Part shown: positions 58,566-63,973 of the stretch, in pieces
How the letters are laid out: every line of letters starts with the position of its first letter
Numbering within the stretch: the stretch's first letter is position 1
Assembly (NCBI RefSeq): GCF_000308635.1
Contig: NZ_BAGD01000066.1
Span: forward strand, 1 to 63,973
DNA length: 63,973 bases
From: Nocardia otitidiscaviarum NBRC 14405
GTDB taxonomy: Bacteria; Actinomycetota; Actinomycetes; Mycobacteriales; Mycobacteriaceae
Direction: 5' to 3'
Notes under the pieces: model-generated
Database searches by the model: none
Told to the model about the DNA's origin: nothing
Seen by the model: the letters and a program-made list of their open reading frames with translations, nothing else
Made by a program: the position numbers and the translations under genes

Positions 58566-59312
58566 ATGGGAAAGTCCTTGTCGGAGAAGGTCGTTGTGGT
58601 CACCGGCGGCAGCCGCGGGCTGGGTCGCGAGATGGTGCACGCCTTCGCCGACGCCGGGGCCCACGTGGTGATCGCCAGCCGCAAACTCGACGCCTGCGCG
58701 GCCCTGGCCGCCGAGGTGCGCGCGAAGTACGGTGTCCGGGCGCTGCCGGTGGCCTGCAATGTCGGCGTCTGGGAGCAGTGCGACGCCCTGGTCGAGGCCG
58801 TGTACGCGGAACTCGGCACGGTCGACGTGCTGGTCAACAACGCGGGTATGTCCCTGCTGTACCCGAGTCTGGATCAGGTCACCGAGGCCATGTTCGACAA
58901 GGTGATCGCCACCAACCTCAAGGGGGCGTTCCGGCTGTCGGCGCTCATCGGTCCGCGCATGGCGGCCGCGGGCGGCGGCTCGATCATCAATATCTCCTCC
59001 ATCGAGGCCGCGAAACCCGAACCGCTCGCGGTGCCCTACGCGGCGGCCAAGGCCGGACTGGAGGCGCTCACCGGCGGGCTGGCGCAGACCTACGGCCCGG
59101 CGGTGCGGGTCAACACCATTCGCTGCGGGGCCTTCGACACCGATATCGCCAAGGCGTGGCCGCAGGAGATGCGCGATCACCTCGCCCAGCACAACGCGCT
59201 CGGGCGGATCGGCGTTCCGGCCGATATCGTCGGGGCCGCACTGTTCTTCGCCTCCGACGCGTCGGCCTTCTGCACCGGGGCGACCCTGGCCATGGACGGC
59301 GGCTGGCGATGA
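58566..59312 (+). CDS. Short-chain dehydrogenase/reductase
   Basis: This 248-residue classical SDR has TGGSRGLG (14-21), NNAG, the catalytic S-x12-Y-x3-K set in ISSIEAAKPEPLAVPYAAAK, and an SDR C-terminus with CTGATLAMDGGWR. It oxidises or reduces a hydroxyacyl or keto compound with NAD(P). The ATG at 58566 starts an operon with a TetR regulator and an acyl-CoA dehydrogenase, suggesting a lipid or organic acid catabolic step. The substrate is unknown. Confidence 0.93.
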   Translation: MGKSLSEKVVVVTGGSRGLGREMVHAFADAGAHVVIASRKLDACAALAAEVRAKYGVRALPVACNVGVWEQCDALVEAVYAELGTVDVLVNNAGMSLLYPSLDQVTEAMFDKVIATNLKGAFRLSALIGPRMAAAGGGSIINISSIEAAKPEPLAVPYAAAKAGLEALTGGLAQTYGPAVRVNTIRCGAFDTDIAKAWPQEMRDHLAQHNALGRIGVPADIVGAALFFASDASAFCTGATLAMDGGWR

Positions 59313-59941
59313 CCGCGGCACCGGCACGGCGGCGCGGACGGCCACCTGCCTCGGAAGCGAACCCGGGGGAGACCCGGGAGCGGATCATGCGCGCGGCAAT
59401 GGAACTGTTCGCGGAGAAGGGATTCCATGCCACCGGCGTCGGCGAGATCGGTGACCGGGCCGGGATCCAGCGCGGCGCACTGTATTACCACATCGGATCC
59501 AAGGAAGAACTGCTCTTCCAGATCCGGCGCAACTACACCCAGCTCATGCTGGACGCCGCCGCGGCCGTCGCCGAGCGCGACGCCGCACCGATCGACAAGC
59601 TGCGCACCCTGATTCGCGACCACGTCCGCCTGATCATCGAACACCAGCACGAGGTGACCATCGCGCTGCGCGACGCCGGGGCGCTCACCCCCGAACGTGA
59701 GGCCGACCTCCAGCGGTTGCGCGAGGCCATTCAGGGCTACTGGCAGCGGGTCTTCGACGAGGGGCACCGCGCCGGAGTGCTGGGCACCAACGACCACGTC
59801 GTCACCAACAGCGTGGTGGCCATGTTGAACATGGTCAGCCGCTGGTACCGCCCCGACGGCGAGCGTACCCCCGACGAGATCGCCGACATTCTCACCACCA
59901 CCATCCTCGACGGTGTCGCGGCACCGGCCGGAAACAAGTGA
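59309..59941 (+). CDS. TetR-family transcriptional regulator
   Basis: This 210-residue protein has a basic N-terminus RRRGRPPAS, then a TetR helix-turn-helix: RERIMRAAMELFAEKGFHATGV and AGIQRGALYYHIGSKEELL. The ligand domain follows. The ATG at 59309 overlaps the SDR stop by 4 bases. It may repress its own operon through the palindrome at 58506-58520. The ligand may be an acyl-CoA given the neighbours. Confidence 0.93.
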   Translation: MTAAPARRRGRPPASEANPGETRERIMRAAMELFAEKGFHATGVGEIGDRAGIQRGALYYHIGSKEELLFQIRRNYTQLMLDAAAAVAERDAAPIDKLRTLIRDHVRLIIEHQHEVTIALRDAGALTPEREADLQRLREAIQGYWQRVFDEGHRAGVLGTNDHVVTNSVVAMLNMVSRWYRPDGERTPDEIADILTTTILDGVAAPAGNK

Positions 59942-59951
59942 AAGGCTGACC

Positions 59952-61241
59952 ATGGCTTGGGATTTCGAGACCGACCCGGAATACCAGCGGAAGCTGGACT
60001 GGGTGGCCGATTTCGTGCGGAACGAGGTCGAGCCGCTCGACCTGCTGTACCCGGAACCCTACGACCGCACCAACCCCGAGATCCGGGCGCTGATGAAACC
60101 GTTGCAGGAGAAGGTGAAAGCGCAGGGCCTGTGGGCCTGCCACCTCGGCCCCGAACTCGGCGGCCCCGGCTACGGTCAGCTCAAACTGGCCCTGCTCAAC
60201 GAGGTCATCGGCACCTCCAAGTGGGCACCGCTGGTCTTCGGCTGCCAGGCACCGGATTCCGGCAACGCCGAAATCCTCGCCCATTTCGGCACCCCGGAGC
60301 AGAAGGCCAGGTATCTGCAACCGTTGCTCGACGGTGAGATCGGCTCCTGCTATGTGATGACCGAACCCACCGGCGGCTCCGATCCGACGGCCTTCAAGAC
60401 GCGCGCGGTGCGCGACGGCGACCACTGGGTCATCAACGGCGAGAAGTGGTTCAACTCCGCCGCCGAATTCGCCACCTTCCACATCGTCATGGTGGTCACC
60501 GATCCCGACGCCGAACCGCACCGGCGGTTGTCCATGTTCATCGTCCCCGCCGACACCCCCGGCCTGGAGATCGTGAAGAACTTCACGGTGCCCGGATTCA
60601 GCGAGAACGAGGGGCATCTGCGCTTCACCGATGTGCGGGTGCCCGCCGACGCGCTGCTCGGGACCGAGGGGCTCGGCTTCATCGTGGCCCAGACCCGCCT
60701 CGGCGGCGGTCGCGTGCACCACGCCATGCGTACGGTCGCCATGGTGCGCAAGGCCTTCGACATGATGTGCGAGCGCGCCGTCTCCCGGCCCATGCGCAAG
60801 GGTGTGCTCGGCGGTCTGCAGATGACGCAGGAGAAGATCGCCGAAGCCTGGATCGAGATGGAGCAGTTCCGGCTGCTGGTGCTGCGCACCGCCTGGCGGA
60901 TCGACTCCGAGCAGGACTACCGCAAGGTCCGCCACGATATCGCCGCGATCAAGGTGGCCATGCCCAAGGTCATGCACGATATCGCCCAGCGCGCCATGCA
61001 CCTGCACGGCGCCATCGGCGTCAGCACCGATCTGCCGTTCGTGGACATGATGAACTACGCCCAGGTCATGGCCATCGCGGACGGGCCCACCGAGGTCCAC
61101 AAGATCACCCTCGCCAAGGAGATCCTGAAAACCTACGAACCCGGCGATCCGGTGTACCCGAGCGGCTACCGCCCGGCGCTGCGGGAGAAGGCGCGGGAAC
61201 TGGTGGCGCAGCGGCTCGAACACACCGTCGGGAACCTGTGA
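59952..61241 (+). CDS. Acyl-CoA dehydrogenase
   Basis: This 429-residue FAD enzyme has CYVMTEPTGGSDPTAFKTRA, VINGEKWFNSAAEFATFHIV, VPGFSENEGHLRFTDVRVP, and MHLHGAIGVSTDLPFVDMM near the C-terminus. It oxidises acyl-CoA to enoyl-CoA, passing electrons to ETF. The ATG at 59952 has AAAGG and is 10 bases after the TetR stop, so it is the third gene of the operon. The substrate length is unknown. Confidence 0.93.
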   Translation: MAWDFETDPEYQRKLDWVADFVRNEVEPLDLLYPEPYDRTNPEIRALMKPLQEKVKAQGLWACHLGPELGGPGYGQLKLALLNEVIGTSKWAPLVFGCQAPDSGNAEILAHFGTPEQKARYLQPLLDGEIGSCYVMTEPTGGSDPTAFKTRAVRDGDHWVINGEKWFNSAAEFATFHIVMVVTDPDAEPHRRLSMFIVPADTPGLEIVKNFTVPGFSENEGHLRFTDVRVPADALLGTEGLGFIVAQTRLGGGRVHHAMRTVAMVRKAFDMMCERAVSRPMRKGVLGGLQMTQEKIAEAWIEMEQFRLLVLRTAWRIDSEQDYRKVRHDIAAIKVAMPKVMHDIAQRAMHLHGAIGVSTDLPFVDMMNYAQVMAIADGPTEVHKITLAKEILKTYEPGDPVYPSGYRPALREKARELVAQRLEHTVGNL

Positions 61242-61261
61242 GCGCATCCCGCTGACCGAAC

Positions 61262-61320
61262 CCCGCCGACCGAAGCCCGTCGACGGGAACGGCTGGCGGA
61301 CAAGGGGTCTCGTCGGCGGG
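61262..61320. terminator. Complex hairpin between convergent genes
   Basis: CCCGCCGAC (61262-61270) pairs with GTCGGCGGG (61312-61320). Inside, CCCGTCGACGGG (61276-61287) is a 12-bp self-complementary hairpin. It lies 20 bases past the acyl-CoA dehydrogenase stop and before the end of the convergent SDR-DUF2867 gene. Confidence 0.65.
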
Positions 61321-61325
61321 ACCGG

Positions 61326-62780
61326 TCACGCCACCGGTGCGTGCTCGGCGGTCCCGGTGATATTGCGGGCCATGCCGCCGAAGATCACCGCGTGGAACGG
61401 GGCGATGGACCGCCAGTAGAGCTGTCCGGCGAATCCGTGCGGTTCGAAGACGGCGCGCTGCCGGTACACCGCACCGCCCTCGGCCCCCGGCGCGACGGAC
61501 AGCTCCAGCCAGGCACGGCCGGGCACCCGCATCTCGGCGCGCAGTCGTAACAGTCGTGGACGCTCGATGTGCTCGACGCGCCACCAGTCCAGGGCCTCGC
61601 CGGGGCGCAGCCGGTGCGGGTCGCGACGGCCGCGCCGCAGCCCCACCCCGCCCGCGAGCCGGTCGATCCAGCCGCGCAGCGACCACGCCAGCGGGAACGA
61701 GTACCACCCGTTCTCCCCGCCGATCGCCTCGATCACCGCCCACACCCGGTCGGGGTCGGCGGTGGTGGCGAGCTCGCGCACATCCGTGTAGACGGTGCCG
61801 CCGGACCACTCCGGATCGGTGGGCAGCGGATCGGACGGCGCACCGGCATCCGACCAGCGGGTGGGCACGTCGAGATCCTTGATGCGGGCCAGCGCCAGTT
61901 CGACGGCGCGGCGATAGCCGGTCGGGCCTTCCGGTGGCGGGGGAATGTGCACGTCGATGGCGGTGTCACGGCACACCACGTCATTGATCAGCGACTCCAT
62001 CAGCGGGACGGCGATGGAGCGGGGGACCGGGGTCACCAGATTCACCCACTGCGCCGACAGCCACGGCGTCAGCACCGGCACCGGCACGATGACCCGGCGC
62101 GTGAGTCCGGCGACGGCGGCGTAGCCGTGCATCATGTCCACGTAGGTCAGCACATCGGGACCGCCGATATCGAACGCGCCCGACACCGAGTCCGGCAGCT
62201 CGGCGGCGGCCACCAGATAGTGCAGGACATCGCGGACCGCGATGGGTTGGATGCGGTTGCGGGCCCAGCGCGGGGTCACCATGACCGGCAGCCGCTCGGT
62301 CAGATACCGCAGCATCTCGAAACTGGCCGAACCCGATCCGATGATCACCCCGGCGCGCAGCACCAGCGTCGGCGTCGACCCGGCCAGCAGAATATCGCCG
62401 ACCTCCGCGCGCGAGCGCAGATGCCGTGACAGGCGCTGACCGTCCGGGGTGATGCCGCCGAGATAGACGATGCGCCGCAGCCCGGCCCGGCCCGCCCCGT
62501 CGGCGGCGAGTTCGGCGGCGCGCCGATCCACCTCCTCGAAATCCGTACGGTTGAGCGAATGGATCAGGTAGTAGAGGACGTCCTGACCCGCGAGGGCGCC
62601 GTCCACCGCCTCGGGATCGGTGACATCACCGATGCGCACCTCCACCCGATCCCGCCACGGCACCTCGGCGAGCTTCTCCGGACTGCGGACCAGCAGCCGC
62701 ACGCTGTGGCCCCGGCGCAGCAGTTCCGGCACCAGTCGGCCGCCGATGTATCCGGTCGCCCCGAAGATCACACAGCGCAC
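61326..62780 (-). CDS. NAD(P)-binding epimerase-like protein with DUF2867 domain
   Basis: This 484-residue protein has an atypical SDR domain (about 1-280) starting with FGATGYIGGRLVPELLRRGH, then a DUF2867 domain (about 330-480) with VWAVIEAIGGENGWYSF and PGEALDWWRVEHIERPRLLRL. Proteins of this layout are conserved in actinobacteria. No substrate is known. The GTG at 62780 follows AGAGGTGAGC. The TspO gene lies 64 bases upstream on the same strand. Confidence 0.87.
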   Translation of the reverse strand: MRCVIFGATGYIGGRLVPELLRRGHSVRLLVRSPEKLAEVPWRDRVEVRIGDVTDPEAVDGALAGQDVLYYLIHSLNRTDFEEVDRRAAELAADGAGRAGLRRIVYLGGITPDGQRLSRHLRSRAEVGDILLAGSTPTLVLRAGVIIGSGSASFEMLRYLTERLPVMVTPRWARNRIQPIAVRDVLHYLVAAAELPDSVSGAFDIGGPDVLTYVDMMHGYAAVAGLTRRVIVPVPVLTPWLSAQWVNLVTPVPRSIAVPLMESLINDVVCRDTAIDVHIPPPPEGPTGYRRAVELALARIKDLDVPTRWSDAGAPSDPLPTDPEWSGGTVYTDVRELATTADPDRVWAVIEAIGGENGWYSFPLAWSLRGWIDRLAGGVGLRRGRRDPHRLRPGEALDWWRVEHIERPRLLRLRAEMRVPGRAWLELSVAPGAEGGAVYRQRAVFEPHGFAGQLYWRSIAPFHAVIFGGMARNITGTAEHAPVA

Positions 62781-62844
62781 GCGCTCACCTCTTCCGGTCG
62801 GTCGTACTCCGCACGGTGGGTTGTTTCCGCTCAGGTGTGCACCG

Positions 62845-63378
62845 TCAGGTGTTCAGCTGCCAGACGGCCAAATTCAGCGCCGCCGCGAAGACGGTCCACA
62901 GCAGATAGGGTACGAGCACACCGGCCGCCCACCGCTGGTGGCGCGCGAACAGCACGATGGTGGCGACGATGGCGGCCAGCAGAACCAGGATCTCCGCGAA
63001 GGCCACCCCGCGCCATTCGGCCGCGAAGAACAGCGGCGTCCACAGCGCGTTCAGGATCAGCTGGACCACGAAGACGCCGAGGGCGACACGCACCCGCTGC
63101 CACGGCTCGGCGCGCCACACCAGCCACGCCGCGATCGCCATGAGCGAGTAGAGCAGCGTCCACACCGGGCCGAACAGCCACGAGGGCGGTGCCCAGGCCG
63201 GTTGTTCCAGGGCTTCGTACTTGTCGGCGGTCGAGACCGCCGACAGATTCCCGACCGCGGCCGCCGCGGCGACCAGCAGCGCGATCACCGCCAGCCCGGC
63301 CATCTGCGCGCCGGTGCCGTAGCGCGCCGGTCCGGATCGACGGACGGTCGAATCACTCGTTCCCGCTCGGCTGTTCAT
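62845..63378 (-). CDS. TspO/MBR family membrane protein
   Basis: This 177-residue protein has five membrane segments and the TspO core WAPPSWLFGPVWTLLYSLM and LILNALWTPLFF. TspO proteins bind porphyrins and other hydrophobic ligands. The ATG at 63378 follows GGAG with a five-base spacing; a GTG at 63384 is the alternative. It overlaps the end of the upstream MMPL gene by 26 bases, which ties it to the transporter. Confidence 0.92.
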   Translation of the reverse strand: MNSRAGTSDSTVRRSGPARYGTGAQMAGLAVIALLVAAAAAVGNLSAVSTADKYEALEQPAWAPPSWLFGPVWTLLYSLMAIAAWLVWRAEPWQRVRVALGVFVVQLILNALWTPLFFAAEWRGVAFAEILVLLAAIVATIVLFARHQRWAAGVLVPYLLWTVFAAALNLAVWQLNT

Positions 63379-63973
63379 GATCACTCCGTTCTGTCACCGC
63401 TCCTACGGCGGCTTCCCTCGGTGTGGTGGTCGAAACCCGGGCGGTGTGCGTGTCCGGGCGGCTCGGCCACCAGATGCGCGCACCGATCAGCCGGAACAAC
63501 GCCGGGATGACGACGGTGCGCACCACGAAGGTGTCGAGCACGATGCCGATGCCGACGACGATGCCGAGCTGGGTCAGGGTGATCAGCGGCAGCACCCCGA
63601 GCACCGTGAACACCGCCGCCAGTACGATGCCCGCGCTGGTGATGACCGCGCCGGTGGCCGAGACCGCGCGCACCATGGCGCGGGTGGTGCCGTACTCCGG
63701 CGTCTCCTCGCGGGCCCGGGTGACCAGGAAGATGGTGTAGTCGACGCCCAGCGCCACCAGGAACAGGAACGCGAACAGCGGCACGTTCGTATCCAGCGCC
63801 GGGAAACCGAAGACGTGGGTGCCGAGCCAGCTGCCCAGACCCAGGGCGGCCAGCGCGCTCAGTACCGTCACCGCGACCAGCAGCAGGGCGGCCGGGACGG
63901 CGCGCAGCAGGGCGAACAGGATCAGCAGCACCACGGCCAGGATGAGCGGGATGACGACGAGCCGGTCACGACC
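63353..63973 (-). CDS. MMPL-family transporter, C-terminal part cut by the window edge
   Basis: The frame is open to the last base of the window, so the 206 residues seen are the C-terminal end of a longer protein. It has about five membrane segments with LFAFLFLVALGVDYTIFLVTRAREE, a hallmark of RND/MMPL transporters, and a hydrophilic tail. MMPL proteins export lipids or other hydrophobic compounds. The upstream part, including the start, lies outside the window. Confidence 0.9.
   Translation of the reverse strand, partial: GRDRLVVIPLILAVVLLILFALLRAVPAALLLVAVTVLSALAALGLGSWLGTHVFGFPALDTNVPLFAFLFLVALGVDYTIFLVTRAREETPEYGTTRAMVRAVSATGAVITSAGIVLAAVFTVLGVLPLITLTQLGIVVGIGIVLDTFVVRTVVIPALFRLIGARIWWPSRPDTHTARVSTTTPREAAVGAVTERSDHEQPSGNE

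Overview
The window is about 64 kb of very GC-rich DNA from a mycolic-acid actinomycete, most likely a Nocardia or a close relative. This is inferred from content, not from an rRNA or marker match. The pointers are an MspA-family porin, a CYP125 steroid hydroxylase and a ChoD-type cholesterol oxidase, a WhiB protein, a SigK/RskA pair, paired XRE/DUF397 genes, and a gcvH-garA-merR-DUF151-merR-gcvP block in the same order as Rv1826-Rv1832 of Mycobacterium tuberculosis. GTG starts are common and neighbouring genes often share 4-base ATGA or GTGA stop/start overlaps. No tRNA, rRNA, CRISPR array, insertion sequence, integrase or phage gene was seen.

Region 1 (26-13057, minus strand) is one exopolysaccharide operon read right to left: two GT4 glycosyltransferases, a Wzx-type flippase, a CgeB-like glycosyltransferase, a Wzy-type polymerase, a Wzz-like chain-length protein fused to a degenerate tyrosine-kinase domain, a pectate-lyase-fold lipoprotein, a tandem GNAT protein, a class-III aminotransferase and a third GT4. 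Most junctions overlap by 4-10 bases. Region 2 (13363-20180) holds an SGNH hydrolase, a PknB-like kinase whose frame is broken at a run of eight G, a secreted serine hydrolase, a polysaccharide pyruvyltransferase, a GT2 glycosyltransferase and an MspA porin. Region 3 (20259-27649) makes and loads sugars. It has a four-gene minus-strand operon (C-methyltransferase, glucose-1-phosphate cytidylyltransferase, PIG-L deacetylase, NAD-dependent epimerase), a divergent pair (RmlC-like epimerase and a decayed C-methyltransferase paralogue), and a polyprenyl-phosphate sugar transferase likely to start the repeat unit. Together, regions 1-3 look like a Wzx/Wzy-type surface glycan locus.

Region 4 (27650-39787) holds CYP125 behind a KstR-like operator, a TetR regulator, an XRE/DUF397/small-ORF module, a ThrE-type exporter, an acyl-CoA oxidase, a PAP2 phosphatase, a NERD protein, a DUF2252 protein and the cholesterol oxidase. 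Region 5 (39944-47186) is the conserved central-metabolism block: a CDP-alcohol phosphatidyltransferase, gcvH, garA, a MerR regulator, a DUF151 protein, a second MerR regulator, a tandem glycine riboswitch and gcvP. Region 6 (47244-56079) holds a WD40-repeat kinase, membrane and von Willebrand A proteins, WhiB, an HNH nuclease, a fused MaoC dehydratase, SigK/RskA and a small 33-codon ORF. Region 7 (56194-63973) holds malate synthase G, divergent from an SDR-TetR-acyl-CoA dehydrogenase operon that carries a perfect palindrome in its promoter, then an NAD(P)-binding DUF2867 protein, TspO and a truncated MMPL transporter at the right edge.

Starts were chosen from Shine-Dalgarno sequences, overlaps with upstream stops, and the expected N-termini of the families. 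Most large ORFs on the opposite strand of these genes are GC-rich shadows and are left out.
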